Assembly: GCA_003506635.1 (NCBI GenBank)
Contig: DNZB01000274.1
Coordinates: 1-5,103 of the forward strand
Length of the DNA stretch: 5,103 nucleotides
Reading direction: 5' to 3'
DNA from: Parvularcula sp.
GTDB lineage: Bacteria > Pseudomonadota > Alphaproteobacteria > Caulobacterales > Parvularculaceae
The translations under genes were made by a program, and so were the position numbers. This document shows, one piece after another, positions 1-5,103 of this stretch; positions within the stretch are counted from its first letter, which is position 1, and the number at the start of each line of letters is the position of its first letter. A model generated the notes under the pieces. The model worked only from the letters and a program-made list of their open reading frames with translations. It made no database searches and was not told the origin of the DNA.

Positions 1-52
1 CTTTTCCGCCCGGCGCTCTAGCCGTGGATGAAGTCCCGGACCCTTCTCCCGA

Positions 53-113
53 AGGACGGCGTCTTGCATAGGGAGAATTGAAGGGGCCGCCCCCGGATCA
101 GCTGCGCCGTCCT
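53..113. repeat. 9-base inverted repeat with a 43-base spacer
   Basis: AGGACGGCG at 53-61 is the exact reverse complement of CGCCGTCCT at 105-113. The left arm is also part of an imperfect direct repeat: CGAAGGACGGCGTC (50-63) resembles CGAAGGCGGCGTC (115-127) with one base missing. The spacer holds its own small GGGG/CCCC hairpin (83-93). The segment could fold as a structured RNA or be a remnant of a dispersed repeat. Nothing seen decides between these. Confidence 0.4.
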
Positions 114-147
114 GCGAAGGCGGCGTCACAGTCCCGACTTCCACGAA

Positions 148-155
148 TTAACCAT
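148..155 (+). promoter_or_regulatory. TTAACCAT octamer resembling a CtrA half-site
   Basis: The eight bases match the short motif described for the cell-cycle regulator CtrA in Caulobacter. The full TTAA-N7-TTAA form is absent. The motif lies in a locally AT-rich stretch (about 140-185) that stands out from its GC-rich surroundings, as promoter regions often do. No gene start follows within a convincing distance on either strand, so a regulatory function is weakly supported. Confidence 0.2.
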
Positions 156-458
156 AACCGATACCCCTAATAAGCGTGTTGATTCCGGAATGCGTTGGTC
201 CCATACTCCCAAGATCGCGCTGGGGAACCGCCCGGCGCGATTTTCATTTGCGGATGGTCGCTTCGAAAGAAGCGGCGGCTCTTTGACAAGTGGATGGGCG
301 CGCGTTCTGGCGGATCTTTTCCGCTGGCCGCGCATGCGAATGAAAAACGGCGCGCTGAACCTCGTTCGGGCGCAAGCGGCGGCCCTCGCCTTGGTTAAAA
401 AGGCGCCTTTCCTTGTTGCTCCGGCGGCGACGCTGGCGGAGGGCGGAGGGAGAGGCGG

Positions 459-475
459 TTCGCCCAAAAGGCGAA
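459..475. repeat. Hairpin TTCGCC-CAAAA-GGCGAA
   Basis: A perfect six-base stem (459-464 with 470-475) encloses a five-base CAAAA loop, and one wobble and one Watson-Crick pair extend it outward. It could act as an RNA hairpin in either direction. There is no T run on either side, so I do not call it an intrinsic terminator. Confidence 0.35.
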
Positions 476-573
476 TCCGGCAAATCCGCACTTTGCGGCT
501 GCAGGCCGCGAAATCCGCCAGAATTTCCGGGCCGCATGCGCCGCCAATTCCGGCAAATGCGGAAAGTGCGGAT
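476..573. repeat. Mixed direct and inverted repeat cluster
   Basis: TCCGGCAAAT occurs twice as a direct repeat (476-485 and 549-558). ATCCGCACTTT (484-494) is the exact reverse complement of AAAGTGCGGAT (563-573), giving an 11-base inverted repeat around a 68-base centre. Inside the centre is a GCGGC/GCCGC hairpin with a TGCAG loop (495-509). The cluster lies just beyond the end of the minus-strand gene at 618-839, so a transcript of that gene would run into it. It may be a REP-like element or a structured 3' region. No copy elsewhere in the window supports a dispersed repeat. Confidence 0.4.
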
Positions 574-617
574 AATCGGCAGGAGAGCGGACGCGCGAAA
601 GTTGCGCGCTGCCCCTG

Positions 618-839
618 TTAAGGCATCGCGTCGCGTTTGACGAAGGTGACGGCAAAAAGCGGCTCGCCGTCGAAAAGGTCGGCGGGCGGCGCGGCGCCCT
701 CGATCATCTTGAACGAGCGCGGGGTGATCGAGCCCTCCATGCGATAGCCCTTCTCAGCCATTTTTCCGCGGTGGAATTCCAGCGCGGCGGCGGTGAATTC
801 CCGGGCGAGGATGGTGATGCGTTCGGGGTCTTTCGACAT
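618..839 (-). CDS. Small protein of unknown function (73 aa)
   Basis: I do not recognise this protein. Codon use is strongly G/C at third positions (for example ATC, ACC, GCC, CTC, CGC, GGC), like the confident genes here, which supports real coding. The sequence suggests one amphipathic helix rich in Ala, Glu and Lys (about residues 8-30), a middle segment with ITPRSF (38-43), and a C-terminal strand-like FAVTFVKR stretch. There is no signal peptide, no membrane segment and no cysteine, so a small cytosolic protein is likely. The ATG has only a weak ribosome-binding site (CGGA, a few bases upstream), and an inverted repeat lies right against the start. It is divergent to the DUF2905 gene, with 77 bases between the two chosen starts. 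No recognisable terminator follows the TAA. Function cannot be inferred from these neighbours. Confidence 0.75.
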   Translation of the reverse strand: MSKDPERITILAREFTAAALEFHRGKMAEKGYRMEGSITPRSFKMIEGAAPPADLFDGEPLFAVTFVKRDAMP

Positions 840-840
840 G

Positions 841-856
841 GATTCCGGTCCGGATC
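841..856. promoter_or_regulatory. Imperfect palindrome at the start of the minus-strand gene
   Basis: TCCGG-T-CCGGA (844-854) is a perfect dyad around one base, flanked by GA (841-842) and TC (855-856) that continue the symmetry if one T is looped out. It sits directly upstream of the 839 start and covers where that gene's ribosome-binding site should be, within the 77-base gap between divergent genes. An operator or a translation-blocking structure is possible. No regulator gene is visible. Confidence 0.25.
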
Positions 857-916
857 TGAGGCTTCGATGCGGGCACTATGGCGGCGACCGCGCGCGCTGT
901 CTATGTTCGCGCCGCA

Positions 917-1120
917 ATGACGCAGAAGCAGCTCATCATCGCCGGCGCGATCCTGCTCGCGATCGGGCTCCTTTGGCCGTGGCTCTCAAAGCTCGGCCTC
1001 GGCCGTCTCCCCGGCGACATCGCAATCAAGGGCGAGGGCTTCGCCTTTTATTTCCCGGTGACGACGATGATCGTGATTTCGGTCGTCGCGACCGTGTTGT
1101 GGCGATTGTTGGGGAAGTGA
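917..1120 (+). CDS. DUF2905-type two-helix membrane protein (67 aa)
   Basis: This is a short inner-membrane protein matching the DUF2905 pattern: a first hydrophobic helix (about residues 5-23, ending LLWPWL), a connecting loop with GRLPGDI (29-35), the segment FYFPVTT (44-50), and a second helix (about 47-65) ending in WRLLGK. The order of these motifs and the total length fit the family. Family members have no established biochemical role that I know of. An in-frame ATG at 878 would add 13 residues (beginning MAATARAVY). I chose 917 because known members begin close to the first helix and the extra residues look non-native, but neither start has a good ribosome-binding site. It is divergent to the 618-839 gene and ends 91 bases before the large gene at 1212. 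The dyad in that gap suggests the next unit is controlled separately. Confidence 0.85.
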   Translation: MTQKQLIIAGAILLAIGLLWPWLSKLGLGRLPGDIAIKGEGFAFYFPVTTMIVISVVATVLWRLLGK

Positions 1121-1129
1121 AGTTATCGC

Positions 1130-1141
1130 CACAAAATTGTG
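1130..1141. promoter_or_regulatory. Operator-like dyad CACAA-AA-TTGTG
   Basis: Five-base arms around a two-base centre form an AT-rich dyad in an otherwise GC-rich gap, 71 bases before the 1212 start. Three bases after it comes TTGACC (1144-1149), which resembles a -35 box. The best -10 candidate at 17-base spacing, GACCAT (1167-1172), is poor, and CATTTA (1170-1175) is spaced too widely. If TTGACC is a real -35, a protein bound at the dyad would sit just upstream of or touching RNA polymerase. The arrangement is suggestive only. Confidence 0.3.
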
Positions 1142-1194
1142 ATTTGACCTGTCGATCTCTGCTGCCGACCATTTAGACGGGAACGAGAGGTATC

Positions 1195-1202
1195 AGGGGG
1201 GG
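1195..1202 (+). promoter_or_regulatory. Purine-rich ribosome-binding site for the GTG start at 1212
   Basis: AGGGGGGG ends nine bases before GTG and is the best Shine-Dalgarno match. A second AGGGG (1204-1208) is too close to be the main site. An in-frame TAG at 1203-1205 excludes any longer protein, and the first strand of the hydrolase fold begins at residue 2. The GTG is therefore well supported despite being a minor start codon. Confidence 0.55.
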
Positions 1203-1211
1203 TAGGGGCGC

Positions 1212-4001
1212 GTGGCGACAATCATTTTCGTGCACGGCACGTTCGACGGCGAGCCGTCGGATGCGGCGCCAAAATGGTGGCAGGATGGCTCGCCATTCAG
1301 GACGCGGCTGACGGACCTTGTTCAGGGTGACGAGGGCCCGCCGACGATCGAGCCCTTTTTCTGGAGCGGCAGAAACAGCGAAAAGGACCGGCGCGAGGCG
1401 GGCCTCGCCCTGTTTCAGCGGCTTTCCGAGCTCGATGAGCGCGGGGAGCGCATGACGGTCGTCGCGCACAGCCATGGCGGCAGTGTCGTCGAGCACGCGC
1501 TGGCAAAGGCGGTCAAAGAAGGCGACAGGCTTCCAGCGCTGGAGCGCTGGATCACGGTCGGGACGCCGTTCTTCGCCCAGAAACGGCTCAATTGGATCGC
1601 GCGTCACTGGAAATGGATTTCGTTCCTCTTCATCAGCTTCGCGCTGTCGATTTTTCTGGTCGCTCCCTGGGACAATTTTACCGGTGAGAAGTTGCAGCTT
1701 CTCGCGCCGGGCGCCGCCCTTGTCGGCGCGATCGGGCTTTTGGCTTTTTGGGCAGACCGCCGATTTTCAAACGCGGTTATCTTTGATGAGCGCGCGATGC
1801 GCCGGGAATTCGGTCCGCGCCTCGTCCCGCTTTACGCCGACGGCGATGAAGCGATCGCGCTGCTCGCCAGCGCAACGCGGGCAAAACTGGCGCCTGTCAC
1901 CGGCGCGCCGCTGCGGCCGGTTCTGGGCCTTGCCGGCCTTGGCTTTGGCGTTTTCGCCGCCGTTTTATGGGCCGGGGTCGAACCCGCGCGGGACCGACTC
2001 AGCGTGAGCATCAATGGCGAAAGTTTCCTTACCAGGCTGCAATTGACGCCGACAAGCGCCGTAAATGGAAAACTGGATTCCTTGAAATCGGAAATGCAGG
2101 GCGTGATCGAAAAGAACGTCGATAGCTGGGTCGGGCGAAAAACCGTCCTCGGCGCGGTCTCAACGATCATTGCGCCGCTCGGAAATTTTGAGAGCAGCGT
2201 TCGGAACGCATCGGGCGAACTCAAAAAAGGCGAGCATCTGCTCTGCGAGAAAACTGCGGAGAGCTACCCATTCAAGGGCGACCGAAAGCCGCTATTCGGC
2301 ATTGTCGTCCCGGGCGATCTCCGGAAAATGGAAGCATCCTGCCAGTTGAGATTTGTTGTTGACGCCGACACCATTGGGGGTGCCGTCGATAGCGTCTGCA
2401 AAAACGGGAGCGACATTAGTTGCACGGATCGCGAAACCATAAAGACGGACATCAGGGATGCGATTGAAAAGCTGGCGCCCTTGCCGGAAGTCGTTCGCGC
2501 TTCCTGCGCATTTCCCTTGCGCAATGGCCCGCGCTTCGCCGCGAACGAGCTGAAAGATGCGCAATTCCAGAAATATTGCCGGATCGTCGGCCGCAGGAAT
2601 GAAGATGCCGGCGCCGTGCGGCAGGTTCTCGCGGACGCACTTAAGATGAAGATTGACGAAGTCCAGAATACGCTCCGCACGGAACTGAGCGACACGAATG
2701 GCGCGACGGCGAGTTGCGGCACCGTTCCGATGTCGTCAACAAACCCGACGAATAATCCGCAGGCGGAAAATTCATGTACGACGATTCAATCGGCGATCGA
2801 CGGCGTCATCGAGCGGACGAGAATGGATTTAAAGCCTGAATCGACTGCTGGAAGGTTTCTTGACAGTCTCCCGCTCGATGTTCCCCTGACGGATGAAAGG
2901 CAATCGCTTAGATTACTGAGGGGCGCCGATATGAACGCCGTCGACCTGCTCCCATCGACCAATGGCGCGAAAAAGTTCTGTTCCGCCCGCAACCGTAGGC
3001 AGGGACTGTCGCAGCTTCGGCACGCGCTGCTCGGCGACAGGACCGCCGAGGAAATCCAAAATGACTATGACGCCGTGTGTCCGAATTCTTCGTCGATCGC
3101 CGCCTTTCGGTCCAAAAAAACCAGCAATGAGGTCGACCCTCAGGCTGAGGCGGCGCCCGTGGCGGCCGCCGCAATCGCCGCCTCCCCCGCACCCCACGGA
3201 GAAACGGCGTCGGTAGCGGCGGGTATTCAACAGCCCAGCTGCAATTTCGATCAGAAGGGCTTTCTGACTTCATCCCTAAACTGCATTTACACGCCGCTTT
3301 TTGATGCGGCCAAGTGGATCAACGACGTCGCTGAAAATTACCGCTCCATTGCGCCCTTGGTCAGGGGATCCGCCCTCATCATGGTCCATCTCATTCTGGC
3401 GGGGCTGGCGACAATTTTTGCGTGGGTGTTCGCCATCCCTCTGAATTTCTTCGCCCGGCGGTTCGGCAATCGCCAATTCAATAGACTTCTGGGGCGCGGG
3501 CTTTCGGGCGCCGATCTGACCAATTTCAGGGCTGTCGGCGCTGCGCCTGCCCCTGAATATCTGCACGAGACGCAGCCCCTTCCTGAAACAATCGTCGCCA
3601 AAATGCGACAGGAAGCCGATGAGGTAGCGCTGGACAATCTCGGGGCGCTGCGCAGCCTCGCCCTTTCCGCCTTCAGCGCGATGCGGGGCGAGGATGAACG
3701 GCTCGGCGCGCTCTGGGCGAATATGAACTCCCGCTTCATGATCCACACCGCCTATTTCGACAATCGGGACTTTGCGGGGCTGACGGCTGCGATCATCGCA
3801 GGCGACAGCGCCGCTTTCACGACATCGGCGGCCTTCGCGGCCGAGCCGGCGGCGGATGATTATCGCAACTGGGCGACCGCCTATTTGCACCGTGAGGAAC
3901 CGAGGCGGCGCCCGTTCAGCGCCGGGGCGATCGTCGAGGCGACAGCGCGATTTTTCGGCCTTGGCGAGCGGGCGCGCAGCCGACGCCGTTCGCTGCGCTA
4001 A
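1212..4001 (+). CDS. Membrane-anchored alpha/beta-hydrolase (lipase-like) with a large Cys-rich periplasmic domain, 929 aa
   Basis: The N-terminal domain (about residues 1-125) is a lipase-like alpha/beta-hydrolase: IIFVHGTF (4-11) gives strand 1 and the oxyanion-hole HG, FFWSGRNS (49-56) is typical of one bacterial hydrolase group as I recall it, AHSHGG (85-90) is the nucleophile elbow with Ser87, and WITVGTPFF (113-121) is the following strand. An acid candidate lies at Asp210/Asp212 (DGDEAI). No histidine follows it before the third membrane helix, so the catalytic triad is incomplete or completed from elsewhere. Predicted helices: about 134-152, 161-180, 235-255 and 719-744. Arg-rich flanks (ADRR, ARR) place the N-terminus, the 181-234 loop and the C-terminus in the cytoplasm, leaving 256-718 periplasmic. 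That part holds all 12 cysteines (345-691) and an Ala/Pro linker (about 641-668). I do not recognise the periplasmic or C-terminal (770-929) parts. The gene is 15 bases from the GH19 gene, so co-transcription is likely. The substrate is unknown; a lipid or other ester is an inference. Confidence 0.85.
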   Translation: MATIIFVHGTFDGEPSDAAPKWWQDGSPFRTRLTDLVQGDEGPPTIEPFFWSGRNSEKDRREAGLALFQRLSELDERGERMTVVAHSHGGSVVEHALAKAVKEGDRLPALERWITVGTPFFAQKRLNWIARHWKWISFLFISFALSIFLVAPWDNFTGEKLQLLAPGAALVGAIGLLAFWADRRFSNAVIFDERAMRREFGPRLVPLYADGDEAIALLASATRAKLAPVTGAPLRPVLGLAGLGFGVFAAVLWAGVEPARDRLSVSINGESFLTRLQLTPTSAVNGKLDSLKSEMQGVIEKNVDSWVGRKTVLGAVSTIIAPLGNFESSVRNASGELKKGEHLLCEKTAESYPFKGDRKPLFGIVVPGDLRKMEASCQLRFVVDADTIGGAVDSVCKNGSDISCTDRETIKTDIRDAIEKLAPLPEVVRASCAFPLRNGPRFAANELKDAQFQKYCRIVGRRNEDAGAVRQVLADALKMKIDEVQNTLRTELSDTNGATASCGTVPMSSTNPTNNPQAENSCTTIQSAIDGVIERTRMDLKPESTAGRFLDSLPLDVPLTDERQSLRLLRGADMNAVDLLPSTNGAKKFCSARNRRQGLSQLRHALLGDRTAEEIQNDYDAVCPNSSSIAAFRSKKTSNEVDPQAEAAPVAAAAIAASPAPHGETASVAAGIQQPSCNFDQKGFLTSSLNCIYTPLFDAAKWINDVAENYRSIAPLVRGSALIMVHLILAGLATIFAWVFAIPLNFFARRFGNRQFNRLLGRGLSGADLTNFRAVGAAPAPEYLHETQPLPETIVAKMRQEADEVALDNLGALRSLALSAFSAMRGEDERLGALWANMNSRFMIHTAYFDNRDFAGLTAAIIAGDSAAFTTSAAFAAEPAADDYRNWATAYLHREEPRRRPFSAGAIVEATARFFGLGERARSRRRSLR

Positions 4002-4016
4002 CTGCGGCGTGCGCCC

Positions 4017-5048
4017 ATGGCGAAATCCGATCGTATCCTCACCATCGGCGGCAAGCCTGTCATAGATTTGGCCGCGGTACGGGCCATTTATCGGCGAAAT
4101 GTCTGGGAGCCGGGTTCAATCGGCGACAAATATCTCGCCGCGATGAAGCGCAATGAGAACAAGATGGCGGAGCACGGCGTCAACTCGCCCCTGTGCTGCG
4201 CGCATTTCCTTGCGCAGGCGCTGCTCGAAACCGGCGGCTTTCAGTTCACTGAGGAGAACCTTAACTATTCAAGCGCGGACCGATTGCGGAAAGTCTTTCC
4301 CAAAAAATATCCCGCGCATGCGGACGCGGCGTTGCATGTCGGCAAGCCAGAGCTCGTCGCGAACCACGTCTACGCGCAAAAGAACGGAAACATCGAGGCG
4401 GATGACGGATGGAGATATCGCGGGCGCGGCATTTTCCAGCTGACCGGACGCGCAAATTACCAATTTTATGGTGAAATTATCGGCGTCGATCTTGTAGAAA
4501 ATCCCGATCTCGTCGCGTCGGATTTTGATATTTCCGTTCGCGTCGCGCTCGCCTATTGGCGGCAAACCGGCCTCGCTAGCTACGCCGAAGGAAATGACGC
4601 GCGCGCCGTTTCGCGCGGAATAAATCTTGGCGATCCAACCAGGACGGGAAAAGCGAATCATTTGCCTGAGCGGATTTGGCTGACCTATCGGGTTATTGAT
4701 AAGCTGGAGGAGCCGGCGCGATCTCAGATTTTGGCGCAAATGACTGCAGACGCGGTCCTCGATATCGGTGACTCTGGAGATGATGTCCGTCAACTTCAAG
4801 TCGACCTGAACCGCCTATACGCCAACTCGGTAAAGCCGGATGGCGTCTTCGGTAAGGCGACCTATGAAGCTGTGATTGGATTTCAGGCGAAAGCAGGTCT
4901 TGTCCCGGCCGATGGACGCGTCACTGTGAATGTTCGCTGCGCCATCGACGAAGCGCTTGGGAACAATCGCGATTCTCCTGCTTCGAACGAATCGAAACAA
5001 GTGAAACGCATCAAGAGACGGAAGCGCCGCAGCCGATCGAAGCGATAG
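4017..5048 (+). CDS. GH19 chitinase/endolysin-like muralytic enzyme with C-terminal peptidoglycan-binding domain, 343 aa
   Basis: Residues about 18-235 form a glycoside hydrolase family 19 domain: FLAQALLETGGF (64-75) with catalytic Glu71, a likely second acid at Glu79/Glu80, NYSSADRL (83-90), and YRGRGIFQLTGRANY (134-148). GH19 enzymes hydrolyse beta-1,4 bonds in chitin; phage and bacterial lysozyme-like members act on peptidoglycan glycan. Residues about 248-300 match a PG_binding_1 domain (IGDSGDDVRQLQ, then DGVFGKATYEAVIGFQ), so peptidoglycan is the likelier target. The last 17 residues contain 12 Lys/Arg. There is no signal peptide, so it needs another export route or cell lysis to reach its substrate. 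The start is fixed: the TAA of the upstream gene is in the same frame 18 bases earlier and no other ATG, GTG or TTG lies between, though no clear ribosome-binding site is present, which suggests translational coupling. Its A+T content is higher than that of the flanks. Confidence 0.9.
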   Translation: MAKSDRILTIGGKPVIDLAAVRAIYRRNVWEPGSIGDKYLAAMKRNENKMAEHGVNSPLCCAHFLAQALLETGGFQFTEENLNYSSADRLRKVFPKKYPAHADAALHVGKPELVANHVYAQKNGNIEADDGWRYRGRGIFQLTGRANYQFYGEIIGVDLVENPDLVASDFDISVRVALAYWRQTGLASYAEGNDARAVSRGINLGDPTRTGKANHLPERIWLTYRVIDKLEEPARSQILAQMTADAVLDIGDSGDDVRQLQVDLNRLYANSVKPDGVFGKATYEAVIGFQAKAGLVPADGRVTVNVRCAIDEALGNNRDSPASNESKQVKRIKRRKRRSRSKR

Positions 5049-5049
5049 T

Positions 5050-5103
5050 TTAAACGTTCGCCTTCCGCTTCTCTTGCATCCGGTCGAAATTCGCCCAGAC
5101 GCC
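5050..5103 (-). CDS. C-terminal end of a convergent gene (partial)
   Basis: The minus strand reads 17 sense codons from the window edge to TAA at 5050-5052, giving a GVWANFDRMQEKRKANV ending. The codons and composition look like a genuine protein terminus (helical, charged, ending in a basic segment), but only this tail is visible, so the product cannot be named. Its stop lies one base beyond the stop of the GH19 gene, so the two genes converge with almost no gap. The junction carries the palindrome GTTTAAAC (5048-5055) and no room for a normal terminator. Confidence 0.55.
   Translation of the reverse strand, partial: GVWANFDRMQEKRKANV

Larger units (their letters stand above)
1..617. other. 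Gene-poor region with several inverted repeats
   Basis: I find no gene here that I would defend. The open frames on both strands have arginine-, proline- and alanine-rich translations typical of chance frames in GC-rich DNA, and they overlap each other. Bases 1-21 read as six codons followed by TAG on the plus strand and could be the very end of an upstream gene, but a second frame stays open to 69-71 and the minus strand is also open at the left edge, so this cannot be decided. Structural elements visible: an inverted repeat at 53-61/105-113, a small hairpin at 42-55 (CCTTC/GAAGG), a 10-base palindrome ATTCCGGAAT at 182-191, a hairpin at 310-324 (GCGGA/TCCGC), a 12-base palindrome AAAGGCGCCTTT at 399-410, a hairpin at 459-475 and a repeat cluster at 476-573. 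None is followed by a convincing T run. Confidence 0.6.

Noticed and set aside
283..311. Perfect TTGACA as a promoter -35 box
   Set aside because: At 17-base spacing the next hexamer is TCTGGC, with no resemblance to a -10 box, and no credible gene follows.
399..410. AAAGGCGCCTTT palindrome as a terminator
   Set aside because: It is a perfect palindrome with no loop and no T run beyond its own arm, and no gene ends beside it.
126..491. 121-codon open frame on the minus strand
   Set aside because: Its Arg/Ala/Pro-rich translation and full overlap with a plus-strand frame are typical of chance frames in GC-rich DNA.
592..608. CGCGC/GCGCG hairpin as terminator of the 618-839 gene
   Set aside because: The stem is only five pairs plus a wobble and there is no T run after it in the minus-strand direction.
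190..621. 143-codon open frame on the plus strand
   Set aside because: The translation is compositionally random-looking, has no domain or ribosome-binding site, runs through the repeat cluster and competes with equally long frames on the other strand.
793..1176. 127-codon plus-strand frame over the DUF2905 gene
   Set aside because: It is in a different frame from the well-supported DUF2905 protein, overlaps the start of the divergent gene and has an Arg-rich shadow composition.
3276..3890. 204-codon minus-strand frame inside the large gene
   Set aside because: It is antisense to a coding segment with clear protein features (membrane helix and C-terminal domain); its length is explained by high G+C.
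1..5103. CRISPR array, tRNA, rRNA, insertion sequence or attachment site
   Set aside because: No regularly spaced repeats, cloverleaf sequence, transposase, integrase or terminal repeats with target duplications were seen.

Overview
The window is GC-rich DNA with strong G/C preference at third codon positions. The small DUF2905-type gene and the general gene style suggest an alphaproteobacterium, probably of the Hyphomicrobiales (Rhizobiales). That assignment is an inference from style, not from a marker gene.

Layout. Bases 1-617 contain no gene I can support. They hold several inverted repeats, a TTAACCAT octamer and no convincing terminator. A small unrecognised gene (618-839, minus strand) lies divergent to a short two-helix membrane protein of the DUF2905 type (917-1120, plus strand). 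After a 91-base gap with an operator-like dyad come two tightly spaced plus-strand genes. The first (1212-4001) encodes a 929-residue protein that starts with a lipase-like alpha/beta-hydrolase domain, passes the membrane a predicted four times and carries a roughly 460-residue periplasmic region. The second (4017-5048) starts 15 bases later and encodes a family-19 glycoside hydrolase (chitinase/endolysin fold) with a peptidoglycan-binding domain and a very basic tail. The last 54 bases are the end of a convergent minus-strand gene that leaves the window.

The main point of interest is the 1212-5048 pair. It joins a membrane-anchored, probably lipid- or ester-directed hydrolase to a wall-degrading enzyme that has no signal peptide. 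All 12 cysteines of the large protein fall inside the segment predicted to be periplasmic, which supports the four-helix topology and suggests disulfide bonds. Hand counts show that the periplasmic part and the GH19 gene are clearly poorer in G+C than the hydrolase domain, the C-terminal domain and the neighbouring genes, which hints at a mosaic or imported origin. I do not recognise this two-gene arrangement as a described system. An envelope-active (antagonism, lysis or remodelling) role is a hypothesis only.
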